This document shows positions 1 to 9,700 of a stretch of DNA of 64,000 nt, one piece after another. The notes under the pieces are model-generated. The model was given only the letters and a program-made list of their open reading frames with translations. It searched no databases and had not been told where the DNA came from. Position 1 is the first letter of the stretch; each line of letters starts with the position of its first letter. Source of the stretch: Alicyclobacillus shizuokensis NBRC 103103. Lineage in GTDB: Bacteria; Bacillota; Bacilli; Alicyclobacillales; Alicyclobacillaceae. Location: positions 1 through 64,000 of the forward strand of contig NZ_BCQV01000007.1 of NCBI RefSeq assembly GCF_001552255.1, given 5' to 3'. Both the position numbers and the translations under genes were made by a program.

Positions 1-165
1 CCCATGGACCGTGAAGAAATGATTTGTGAAGAATGTGTGCTGTTTCCGCGGAACTATAACCGTGAGGCGATGAAAAAGGGGAAAGCCGGCATTCCCAGCT
101 TGTTGTCGGAGATGATCATGGACAAAAGTGGCTTCGTGGCTCAGTCGTCTCCCATCCGGCTCTAA
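1..165 (+). CDS. Tail assembly chaperone-like small protein (5' end possibly cut)
   Basis: The reading frame is open from the first base and ends in TAA at 163-165. An ATG at 4-6 could be the start, but the frame may extend left of the window, so the entry is treated as partial. The visible protein has a CEEC pair at residues 9-12, then a VLFPRNYN segment, an AG dipeptide, a LLSEMIMDKSGF helix and a short tail. The same layout (hydrophobic-[FY]P-x-[DN]-[FY]-[DN], then AG, then LS[ED]MI[LM]D) occurs in the next gene, so the two look like tandem paralogues. Small genes directly upstream of the tape measure slot usually encode tail assembly chaperones; that role is inferred from position and size. 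The two genes are not joined by frameshifting, because in-frame stops at 171-173 and 183-185 precede the next start. Confidence 0.5.
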   Translation, partial: PMDREEMICEECVLFPRNYNREAMKKGKAGIPSLLSEMIMDKSGFVAQSSPIRL

Positions 166-194
166 GCCCGTAGGCGGGGATGTGAATACGAACG

Positions 195-872
195 ATGGAC
201 GTCGAAGCCCTGAAGCAGAAGTACGAGGAGGTCTACCAGACTCAAATTCTCGATCAAGTGTTCATCATCCGCCCGCTCAGCCGGCAAGAGTACAAGGAGA
301 TTCTCGAGGCCGACCTTCCTCTTGGACAGCATCAGGAAGCCATCTGCAAGGTGGGCGTCATTTACCCCAGCGACTTTGACTTTGAGAATGGATTGGCTGG
401 TTACGCCGAAGCCCTCTCGGACATGATCCTCGACATTTCCACTCTGAAGCCAGACCAAGGCAAACAGCTTCTGGAACAGTACCGAAGTGAGATGGCCAAC
501 TTCGATTATCAGGTCGACTGCATCATTACCGAAGCGTTCCCGCAGTTTACCCTTGAAGAACTGCAGACCTGGACGGTCAAGAAGACCATGTTGTATTTGT
601 CGAGGGCCGAGTGGAAACTCGCCATGCTGCGCGGCGTACCATTGGTTCAGGTGCCGGAGGGCGATGCGCCGCCGCCGAACACTCCTTCACCATCTCCCTC
701 TTCGGAGAATCCTCCCAAACAAGGACCTCTCTCCAAAGAAGAAGTGGAAGCGATGCTCAGCCAAGCGATGGGAAAACCCATCAGCCTCGATCAGGAAACA
801 CGGATCGGTCAGCCGCTACCTGAGTTCAGTTGGTTCCGGGCAGAAGCGGAGCTGAAAGGAGAATTTGACTAG
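195..872 (+). CDS. Tail assembly chaperone-like protein
   Basis: A 225-residue protein immediately upstream of two giant tail genes. ATG 195 is the only start, since an in-frame TGA lies at 183-185. No good ribosome site is visible, so translational coupling to the gene ending at 165 is likely. Residues about 52-85 carry the segment shared with the preceding gene (VIYPSDFDFENG, AG, LSDMILDIS). The middle is helical, a proline/serine-rich linker occupies about 155-175, and a charged tail follows. Position and the PSDFD-type segment fit a tail assembly chaperone that coats the tape measure protein during tube assembly. No catalytic motif is seen. The role is an inference from synteny. Confidence 0.5.
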   Translation: MDVEALKQKYEEVYQTQILDQVFIIRPLSRQEYKEILEADLPLGQHQEAICKVGVIYPSDFDFENGLAGYAEALSDMILDISTLKPDQGKQLLEQYRSEMANFDYQVDCIITEAFPQFTLEELQTWTVKKTMLYLSRAEWKLAMLRGVPLVQVPEGDAPPPNTPSPSPSSENPPKQGPLSKEEVEAMLSQAMGKPISLDQETRIGQPLPEFSWFRAEAELKGEFD

Positions 873-888
873 ACAGGAGGGTGTTGTC

Positions 889-3800
889 GTGGCATACGAG
901 GACTATGAAAACGCGTATTCATCCTATCTGGATATGGACAACCGGACGCATGCGCGCTTTCTGCGTTCCGAGGATGATCGCGACGACACTCCTCTTTATC
1001 AGAAGATTGGAATTGGAGTTCTGGCCGGCGCCGCCCTGTTGGCCGTAGGCCATCGAACGGGCGCTTTGCATCAACTCGGTCGATTCCTTGAAACCGAAGG
1101 AAAGGGCACGCTACAGGCGGCCAAGGAAGCGTGGAGAGAACGAGGATCGGTCCTTCGCCCCGAGACCTATTCGGAGATGGGCCAAGCCTTCTTGGAACGC
1201 CGGCGCGAGATTACGGAGGAACTGCGCGCTCGTAATGAGGATTTCATCCGCAAACGCGAGTACGACATGGTGCGGTATCTCCGACAGCGCCAGGAATTGC
1301 TCGAGAAGCAGTTGCCCTTCCACATCGAAGAACGGATTCGGCAAGGGCAGATCCTGAATCATCTCCGGCAGGCTGGCATCCGTGAAGAAGCCGTTCACCA
1401 AGTCGAGTCCGCCTTCCATGCCGCGCGCGCAGGATTCTTACGTCATGCGGGAGACGAGCAGCTGCGACTTCACTTGGCGCAACATGGGGTCTCCGATCAG
1501 GACGTTCTCAATGAGGTCATCCGCGCGCGGGCCATCCACCGAGATTCGATTCGGAATACAGCGGAAGGCATTGCCTGGATTGATGGCATGCGAAAGCGGT
1601 GGCGCGAACAAACGGCCCATGACATCCAAACCACAACCCGTGACCAATCGAAGAGCGGCCGTCTGATCCGTGGACATAAGAGGGCCACGATCCAGGACAT
1701 TTTGGATCTGCACGAAGCCGGTGTCATTCGGATCGATGCCGATACCCTGACCCAGATCCATGATGTCCTGAAATACAACAAGAAGTTCGGCGAAGCCATT
1801 TTTGACGAGAATTTGTATCTGGTCACGAAGAACGGCCGGACGGTTCTTCAGGACTACAAGGTGTACGATCAGATCGGCCGGCGGACGATGGAATGGTGGG
1901 CGAAGATGCTTCCCGGCGGACTTCTTCACCTTCGGGACATCTTGAATGTGAAAGAAGCGCGGGAGAAAGCCGCTTTTCGTATTTTTGAAGCCGGTACTCG
2001 ACAGCCGGTTCTCAACGCGCATCTTGGCATTGCTCCCCAAGAGACCTTGCGTGAGCCGGTCGTCTTTTCAAATGGACATTTCGGCCGTTTGATGGACGCC
2101 AATGTCATCAACAATGATGCCCCGATTGAAATTCTCAACCCGAACCGGAGGATGTACCTGACTTCCTCACGCTTTGGAACTATCGGTAAGATTACGAGGC
2201 AAGTCAGCGGCATCGCGACCGATCACAAGCGACGGAATAAATTTACCGAGGCCCTGGACCTCTTTAACCAGATGCGGGACACGGAGTATGCCGAATGGTT
2301 CAGCATCGGGACGAAGTTCTTTAACCCCGATTGGGAACGAAACAAAGTCCGCAAGGCGCTGACCGAGCGTCTCGGTTACGACGATTTCTTCGACATGCAC
2401 CGATACTTCTCCCGGTATACCGAAGGATTCTCGCCCCGTGTCTTTAAGAATCTGGTCGAGTACATGCCCGGACACCTGCAGGGATTCATCGAACACGAAG
2501 GCATTAACTTCAACCGGGATGAAGATGTGCTCAAGCTGTTTGAGTACCTGAGTCAGGACAAGGAGGCCACGTTCAGCCTCCGTCAATTTTGGGGCCAATA
2601 TGAGCGAGATAAATATGGTGTCCTCGGTCGCAAGTATCCCGTTGGGGAGGCCAATCCGTTCCTCGGAGGATATGTCAAGATCCAGACGGGCATGGATCAA
2701 ATCCGTCAGAAGGTCAGCCTGGAGTTGATTCGCCAGATCGAAGAGGTTCGCCCCTTTGCATCGAGAACGAACATTCGCGAGATTGCCGAGGAGCTTCAGG
2801 CACAGGGCAAGATTCTCCGGTCTGACCTGGAGCAGATCAGTTGGCTGAAGAACTTTTTCGATCTTGAGCGCCGCGGCCGGGAGATCTATACAGACAAAGA
2901 TGCGGCGCTGGCCGAGATCAATGACCTGTTCCACGGAAGCTCGGAGGACTCACGCCAATTCCGTGCCTCTTTGGAATCGATGGTCAAAAAGACCAATCCC
3001 ATATGGCAAAAGTACGCGAGTACACGAGCGGCCAACCGAGTCGGTGACGAGTACATCGCGGTGAACCAGGCGAACTTTAAGAGTCTGTCGGATGTTATCA
3101 AACAGCTTGGCTTTCGCACAGGACGTCGAAATCTCGAAGACTTTACCACGCTCTCCGTGTTTGGATCCTTCTATCCGGTGTATCGTTTGCAGGAAGCACT
3201 CGGCACGATGGGCCTTGGCTTCTCGGATGCCTCGATGGGAAGCCCGTTGCAGCTTTGGTCCAGCCTGATACTCAAACGCTTCTTGCCAATTGGCCTTGGT
3301 GTCGCGTACTGGCAGTACCTTGATTACAAGGCGGACGACTGGACCGGCATGAGCATCTCCGGCCGTTGGGAGACCTATAAGGCGAACAAAGCCTTGAACG
3401 AGGCCGCAGAGCGCGATGAATCCGGGGAGACGGAACAACGCAAGCGCGAAATGATGCTCCATCCCGGCATTGAGCAGTTTGGCGAGATGCCGGCGATTAC
3501 GCTCCCAGGCCTGGGACGGATTGGGATGGGAAATCTCGCTCAGGTTGTGACCGGCACACTCGGCCTTCCGACACGTCCCCAGGACGCGATGAGTGAGGAG
3601 GAGTTGCTGGAATACTACCAGCAAGGCACAGATCCCGTCCGTAAAGGCCGCTGGTGGCTGTTTGGTTCCAAGAGTGCATACCGCGGCGATCGGATCATCC
3701 AGTTCGCGCCGAATGCCTATCGACGCGCGACCAGTGGCTGGGAGTATTCCGATGTGACCGCGACCGGTGAGGAACGCTGGTCGCATTCGATGATTCCGAC

Positions 3801-6741
3801 CTTGGAGAACCCGCTGGGTATCCTCAAGATGCTGTTTGAGAGCCAGGATGAGCGGTACTGGTGGGAACTGAAACATTACTACGACCGGCCGTATCTTCTG
3901 ACTGGGTCACTGTTCAACCCCAATACCATGTTCTTTGGCGACATCGGCAATGCGACGATTGGCCAGCTGATTAAACCGGTGAAGCAAATGCACCCGGAGT
4001 ATTGGGGGAATCCCATCCTCCTGACTGAGCAAAATGAAGAGATTGGCCAGCGACCGACCGGTCCCATTGTCACCAAGGTGTCGCCCGCAGGCCGCATGGA
4101 AAACGTCGTTCTCGCGACTCCAGAGGAATATGGCTCGGAATACCACGAGGGTTCCTCTCTGGTGCCCCAGGAGGACTACGACGAGATTCATGAGGCCGCC
4201 CCGAGACATGCCGCAGGGCCAGGACGATACGTTCGTATGGATCGTTTGGATGACGAAGGGAATCCAACCGGGGACTACACGCTGATGGATCTTCAGAGCG
4301 GCGATACGATCTTTGTGCCCAGTCGGGTGGCCAAGGAAGGATATACGCCACCAGAACTCTTTGATATGGCGGCGGCTGGACCCGAACCCTCCGAGGAGAC
4401 CAAGCCTCGGGCCATGTTCAGTCAGGAGTTTGCGTATCACAACGAGATCCGCAACCGGCGGCTTCGCAATCTGCAAGATCCACGCAGCATAAACTGGCAA
4501 GCCCAAGAGTTCGCCGCCAACTGGCAAGAGACCCTCGGTGTGTACAACTGGCTCGTCAGCGAAGAACTGTTCAACTATCAGCCGTACGCCATGAAGACGG
4601 TGATCGACAAGGCGGATCGGGCCACCAACATCTCAAACCAGTTCTGGGAAGCCAACCTGGGTGGACTTGGCGGGGAACTCTCCGAGATTGGACGCCGCTT
4701 CATTCGGCGCGACAGTGGTCAACTCCAGCATTATGATCCCGTGCCAAACCAGATGCCAGACTGGCTTCCGGGTGGAGATTATTTCCTCAACTTCCATGTT
4801 GGAGATCCTTACGCTCTCATCCCCTACGGGGAATACCGGTTGCCGGGTGAAGCGTATGAGAAACTGAATCCTTTGCACCCGGACGAGACCGGCCGCTACG
4901 GCGCATTCGATAAGTTCAAGATCCTTGCTGATGTGGCGCCGTGGTCAGATGAGTACAAGTTCTGGCGGGACTATGTCACCCATAACATCACCGACGAAGA
5001 ATTGCGGAAACAAGCGGCGGACATCAAGCGACAAGTCGCCAAACGCAAGCAAAAGTACGAGTTCTACGAGTATCGCTTCAAGGACAAGGATCTGAAACTC
5101 GAGAAGGTCCATGTCACGAAGCTGCTCGATGACTATACATTCTTGACGAAAGAGTACCCGGATACGCCGATTCGTCTGGCCGGCATGCGGTATCAGGCGA
5201 AGGCACCTGGGGTTTTGGCCAGCTACATTCACCCGGGGGATGTCGTGACCATTGGGGTCAATGCCGACGAGCTGCATCGGGTCTCGGATGATACCTATGG
5301 CACGATGCGCGCGGTTGTCTATATCGATAACCTCAAGAACATCAACCTCGACATCCTGCAAAAAGGCCTGATGAAAGAAAACGAGACCGACTTCTCCGCG
5401 CCGGCGGTCCACGCGCGATTCACACCGAAGGAGATTCGGGAAGGCCAGCGATGGGAAACCATTGCCCACTTTGAATCGCCGCTGAACACGAAGTTCCTGC
5501 AGGTTCGCAGTGCCCTTGAAGAATACGAGCGAGACCAAGTGTACGGCAAGGACTATGCGACGTGGCAAGACTTCATGATCCGGGATTACCTCATCCCGGC
5601 CTACCAATCGGAGATTCGTAAGGATCCTGCGGAAGCCGCCATGCGTGGCGCATTCATGGGTGCCTTTATCGGACGCGTCTTTTTTGGTGGTGGGCGCCGA
5701 ACCATCGGTGGGGCTATCATCGGCGCGCTGGTGACTGGTTCAGGGAGCCTGTGGCGAGAACACTGGGAACACGAACATGGCGAGACGTGGATCCCGAAGC
5801 GCCGGCGGATTGAGAATGACATCAACGAATACTTCGACCTGTTGAATTACATCAAGTACAATGCCTTGTACAACAAGGCGAAGGACGAGGCGAGGGAAGA
5901 AGGCTACGATGTCGACGCCATCGTCCGGTACATTCAACAGAAGCAGGAAGACACCAAACGCCTTCGTCAGCAGTTGCAGGCGGAGAAAAAACGGCTGTAT
6001 CTGGAGCAGCCCAAGGACTTCGACGAGAAGAAGAAAGCGATCAATGAGAAACTGGAAGCTATCGACGAGGATAAAGATGAACTGGTACTTCCAGAAATCG
6101 TGGTCGAAGCTCTAGAATACAAGAAGAAACGGGATAGCACCTTGTATGGGGTCGATCCCTATGGAGATCGGCTTCAAGTCATGGCGGCATTCCCGTACAA
6201 GGATCGGTGGTTCTTCAACGCCTTCGTGGAGGCGTCTCCGAAAGAGCGCCAGCGTATTCTTGAACTGGTTCCCGATAACGAGAAGCGCATTTACAAAGCG
6301 ATCTGGGGGATGGATCCCGGAGAAAAGCCGTCTTTGGAGGACTACTTCACAAAGAAGTATTACCTGCCGGGACCGGATTGGGCCGGATGGCGTCCCGAGT
6401 ACGACCTGAACGACATTAAACTCAAGGTCATTCGGAACTACGACAGCCTGGATTTGAGTGATTTCAACTTCTGGCCCGAGGATGTCGAGGCGGCAAAACT
6501 GGCGCCGGATCTGAATCGCGGCAACCAGATTTACCGTTCCCATGTCGACACCACGTTCAAAGGGTATCGGGAGATGTCCCGGCGCATTCAAGAGGTACTG
6601 GAAGGACAAGGTCTGCGAGATGTCCGCGTGACGGCCGCGCCTTCCGGCTCTAACAACTCCCGGATCATCTTTACCTATCAGGAAGACCGCAGCCAAGAGA
6701 TCGCGGACAACCTCAAGCAGAACATCGACCAGTACGTGTAA
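889..6741 (+). CDS. Giant tail-lumen / tape-measure-slot protein with SNase-like domain
   Basis: A 1950-residue protein. GTG 889 is chosen because AGGAGG at 875-880 sits 8 bases upstream; an earlier in-frame TTG at 865 lacks such a site. Residues about 37-57 form a hydrophobic segment (IGIGVLAGAALLAVG). Long helical, charged stretches follow. Residues about 1405-1495 resemble a staphylococcal-nuclease (SNase) fold: IRLAGM, then DDTYGTMRAVVY, then LQKGL in the family's order and spacing. The catalytic arginine of the usual YGR is Thr (T1472) and the acidic DTPE motif is missing, so it is probably inactive. Residues about 1583-1621 are a Gly-zipper hydrophobic region (GAFMGAFIG, GGAIIGALVTG), and about 1665-1735 is a coiled coil. 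The gene lies between chaperones and hub, the normal tape measure position. It could be the tape measure itself or an ejected internal virion protein. Confidence 0.55.
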   Translation: MAYEDYENAYSSYLDMDNRTHARFLRSEDDRDDTPLYQKIGIGVLAGAALLAVGHRTGALHQLGRFLETEGKGTLQAAKEAWRERGSVLRPETYSEMGQAFLERRREITEELRARNEDFIRKREYDMVRYLRQRQELLEKQLPFHIEERIRQGQILNHLRQAGIREEAVHQVESAFHAARAGFLRHAGDEQLRLHLAQHGVSDQDVLNEVIRARAIHRDSIRNTAEGIAWIDGMRKRWREQTAHDIQTTTRDQSKSGRLIRGHKRATIQDILDLHEAGVIRIDADTLTQIHDVLKYNKKFGEAIFDENLYLVTKNGRTVLQDYKVYDQIGRRTMEWWAKMLPGGLLHLRDILNVKEAREKAAFRIFEAGTRQPVLNAHLGIAPQETLREPVVFSNGHFGRLMDANVINNDAPIEILNPNRRMYLTSSRFGTIGKITRQVSGIATDHKRRNKFTEALDLFNQMRDTEYAEWFSIGTKFFNPDWERNKVRKALTERLGYDDFFDMHRYFSRYTEGFSPRVFKNLVEYMPGHLQGFIEHEGINFNRDEDVLKLFEYLSQDKEATFSLRQFWGQYERDKYGVLGRKYPVGEANPFLGGYVKIQTGMDQIRQKVSLELIRQIEEVRPFASRTNIREIAEELQAQGKILRSDLEQISWLKNFFDLERRGREIYTDKDAALAEINDLFHGSSEDSRQFRASLESMVKKTNPIWQKYASTRAANRVGDEYIAVNQANFKSLSDVIKQLGFRTGRRNLEDFTTLSVFGSFYPVYRLQEALGTMGLGFSDASMGSPLQLWSSLILKRFLPIGLGVAYWQYLDYKADDWTGMSISGRWETYKANKALNEAAERDESGETEQRKREMMLHPGIEQFGEMPAITLPGLGRIGMGNLAQVVTGTLGLPTRPQDAMSEEELLEYYQQGTDPVRKGRWWLFGSKSAYRGDRIIQFAPNAYRRATSGWEYSDVTATGEERWSHSMIPTLENPLGILKMLFESQDERYWWELKHYYDRPYLLTGSLFNPNTMFFGDIGNATIGQLIKPVKQMHPEYWGNPILLTEQNEEIGQRPTGPIVTKVSPAGRMENVVLATPEEYGSEYHEGSSLVPQEDYDEIHEAAPRHAAGPGRYVRMDRLDDEGNPTGDYTLMDLQSGDTIFVPSRVAKEGYTPPELFDMAAAGPEPSEETKPRAMFSQEFAYHNEIRNRRLRNLQDPRSINWQAQEFAANWQETLGVYNWLVSEELFNYQPYAMKTVIDKADRATNISNQFWEANLGGLGGELSEIGRRFIRRDSGQLQHYDPVPNQMPDWLPGGDYFLNFHVGDPYALIPYGEYRLPGEAYEKLNPLHPDETGRYGAFDKFKILADVAPWSDEYKFWRDYVTHNITDEELRKQAADIKRQVAKRKQKYEFYEYRFKDKDLKLEKVHVTKLLDDYTFLTKEYPDTPIRLAGMRYQAKAPGVLASYIHPGDVVTIGVNADELHRVSDDTYGTMRAVVYIDNLKNINLDILQKGLMKENETDFSAPAVHARFTPKEIREGQRWETIAHFESPLNTKFLQVRSALEEYERDQVYGKDYATWQDFMIRDYLIPAYQSEIRKDPAEAAMRGAFMGAFIGRVFFGGGRRTIGGAIIGALVTGSGSLWREHWEHEHGETWIPKRRRIENDINEYFDLLNYIKYNALYNKAKDEAREEGYDVDAIVRYIQQKQEDTKRLRQQLQAEKKRLYLEQPKDFDEKKKAINEKLEAIDEDKDELVLPEIVVEALEYKKKRDSTLYGVDPYGDRLQVMAAFPYKDRWFFNAFVEASPKERQRILELVPDNEKRIYKAIWGMDPGEKPSLEDYFTKKYYLPGPDWAGWRPEYDLNDIKLKVIRNYDSLDLSDFNFWPEDVEAAKLAPDLNRGNQIYRSHVDTTFKGYREMSRRIQEVLEGQGLRDVRVTAAPSGSNNSRIIFTYQEDRSQEIADNLKQNIDQYV

Positions 6742-6753
6742 GGAAGTGACGAG

Positions 6754-9700
6754 ATGGCCGATTACTTGAATCTGATCAGTGCCGGCGTACAAATGGTGAC
6801 CCAGACGCAAAGCACAACGCCCATCGGCATTTTCTATCCGGTCCAACGCCGGCCACGAAAAGATACCACGGAGTACGACCAGCGTGTCGCGCATGTACTG
6901 GGTCGGATCAACAGCACGAGACTGAGTTCGAACTTTGGCAAGCCGGGAATCTATGACCACTTTGTCTCGATGGCACAGTCTGCCCGACATCCCGGCCAGC
7001 CGGCCGTCGCCACCTTCAATGAGTTTGTGCGCAGAGCCATGCACGGCGTTCACGGTCGATATGTGGCGTTTGACATTGAGACCCTTGGGGATGCCATGAC
7101 GGGTCATGCGCTCTCAATCACCGAGATTGCCGCACAAGGATTCAATCCCATCCTGGGAACAGACCGGTCCGGCCGGCAGCTGGTGGTCGGGGCCACCCCG
7201 TCGAATGTCCGATTCAGCGCGATCATCCGGCCGACGAATGAGACGGTGCAGTATTTAGAAAACCTGATCACTCGTCTGGAACGGGATCCATACGCATGGC
7301 GATTCATGACAGACGCGGAGAAGAAGTCTTTGTATAACCTGATTCGCTACGATCCCGAAGGACCAGAAGGCGCTCAGCTCGAGGATCCTTGGCGCATTCG
7401 GCACAATCCTCTGGCCGCAATGCTCGAACAAGATCCGCTTCAGAACATGCAGCCGTATACCGCCAACATGCGCCGAGGTCTGGAATACTTGATGGAGAAG
7501 GGCACCAACCCACAAGACGTGATCCGTCAATATGATGACTTCATTCGACGGCACTCCGCCAAACTGTTTCTCTCCCAAAACGGGACCCAGTTCGACCTTC
7601 CGGTTCTTCAGCGTTGGGCCGAGCAAATGGGAGAATCTCTTCGCACACCGGCCAATCACTTGGACCTTCTGACACTGAATCAGACCATCTTCCAAAACCC
7701 GATCACCATGCACCAAGTTTATGGACAAAATACCGCGGTACGTCGATTCGTGGATGGTGCTTGGTCTTTGCAGGAGTTGCGCCGCACGTTCGGATTTGAG
7801 GAAGGTCAGGCCCATAGCGCGTTACATGATGTGGGTGAGCATGGCTTGGGTGGCGTGTTTGCCAAAGCCCTCCCGTGGATCCAACGTCAGATTGAGGACC
7901 GAAAGATTGATCCAACAACGGGATTCAGCCATCGCTCTCCAGTGTTTACGTGGAGTGATGCGAAACTTCAAGTCGGCCAGAAGCTGTTCTCTGTCGGCGG
8001 CGTGATGGCCATGCCGGGAATGGAAGATCACCAAGCTGTCCTCCGGGATGGAGAGTTCGTACCCTATAATCCTGGCTGGAACCGAACGATCATCAATACC
8101 CATACGTTCTATGAAGTGCAGGGAATCCGAAGGCTTAACCAACAGGGAGAACCGCTCAAACTTGCGATTCAATTGTACGACCAAGATAACGACCGTTACG
8201 CCTTCATTATTCGAGAAGGTAAGGATGCAATGGCTCAGATTGGTGAGTTCTTGCAAAGAAGCTTCATCAACTGGGATGGGGCGGATGAGGAAACCAGAAA
8301 CAAAATCCGAAAGCGTCATGGAGAAGAGTACGCACGGCGCGCGTATCGCCGTCTAACCAGTCTGGAGGGGGCCGGTCGCGGCATGACGGCTGGCTTTATC
8401 GGAGCTAGGCGGATGTATCAGAACGCCGCCATGTATGAGAAGCGCCTTCAAGGTAAAGCCGGAAACATGCAGGATAACTTTGACGAGAACGGCAACATCA
8501 TAGACCCCACACGGCGCATTACGCACCAACAGATGCTCGAAGGCATGGACTTCTACAGCAAACCCGGTTCCACTCCAGAGGAGCGCTTCAACCAACAAGA
8601 ATGGGAGAGCTTTTGGTACATGCAACGTCGGCTTCGGTCGGAATTGCCGGTGATGATGCCGGCGCTGGAAGCCATCGAAAAGGCATTTCCTGAACCGACG
8701 AGGAGACGCAATGAGAGCGAATTAGAGTATAAAAACCGTCTCTTCGAAGCGCGCCGGCAGCGCGATATTGCATGGCGGCTGTTTAATCAGTATCTGAATG
8801 AAGTTGTTGGCGACGATGGTCATGTCGAGGAGCTTCCGCTTGAGGAATATGAGAACCGTGGTCTCCATTTCCGAGACCGGGAGACAAAGAAGCCCGTATA
8901 CATCAACTTCACGGATACCACCACGGCGTCAACGAGTATTTATCGCCATATCGCACATGAAAGGGAAGAGGTCCGAAAGCAGAAGCTGACGTCTCTCATT
9001 CACTCGTTGCGCGAGAGCAGCGCCATTGACGATGACACGGCGGAGTATTTCCATCAGGTGAACGCGAATACCAAAGGCATCAGTGAAACGGTCCGGACGA
9101 TTGTGCAGCACCTGATGGCCAGCGCACAAATCATCCGGGATAAAGAAACTGTGTTGTCGCTTCGTGAGCGAAAGGCCATTCAGAAGATCTCGGATGATGT
9201 GTCCAAGGAACTGGTTCAGCGAGCCATCGATCAAACGAAAGGTGCGTGGGGAGTCGCCATTCAACGATCCTTTGGTGATAAAGAACTGCGCCTGAGCCCC
9301 GAGATGTCGCGCTTCTTTGATGAGGAGCTGGATCGGGTCAACCCCATTACGGGCCTGGAACCGAATAACAAGCAAGCGGTCATGGAAGTGCTGAATCGCT
9401 ATCAAGAGATGTTCCCGCATATGCAATTTGCCTTGTCGGTGGCAAAGGACAAGACGGCGGCGGTCATCCACATGTATGACCCGGAGCATAGTGCAAGCGT
9501 GATGGAACATGTCCTGTCCGGCAAAGAACATCCGAACGCGCTTCAGCTGACGGTTCCGCTTGTGACTGAGCGCGGCACGATTGAATACGGAAACCGGAAA
9601 CTTAACTCCCGCGTCACCTGGATGCCTGGACAAGGCAAGCAGGTCATTCGGGAGATGTCCTCGTCCGAGATGATGGCATACCACCTGACCGGCGAGCGGC

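Noticed and set aside
165..195. Programmed frameshift joining the first two genes
   Set aside because: Stops in the frame of the second gene at 171-173 and 183-185 precede its ATG, and no slippery heptamer is seen before the first stop.
865..889. TTG 865 as the start of the 1950-residue gene
   Set aside because: It overlaps the previous gene and lies before the AGGAGG site that fits GTG 889.
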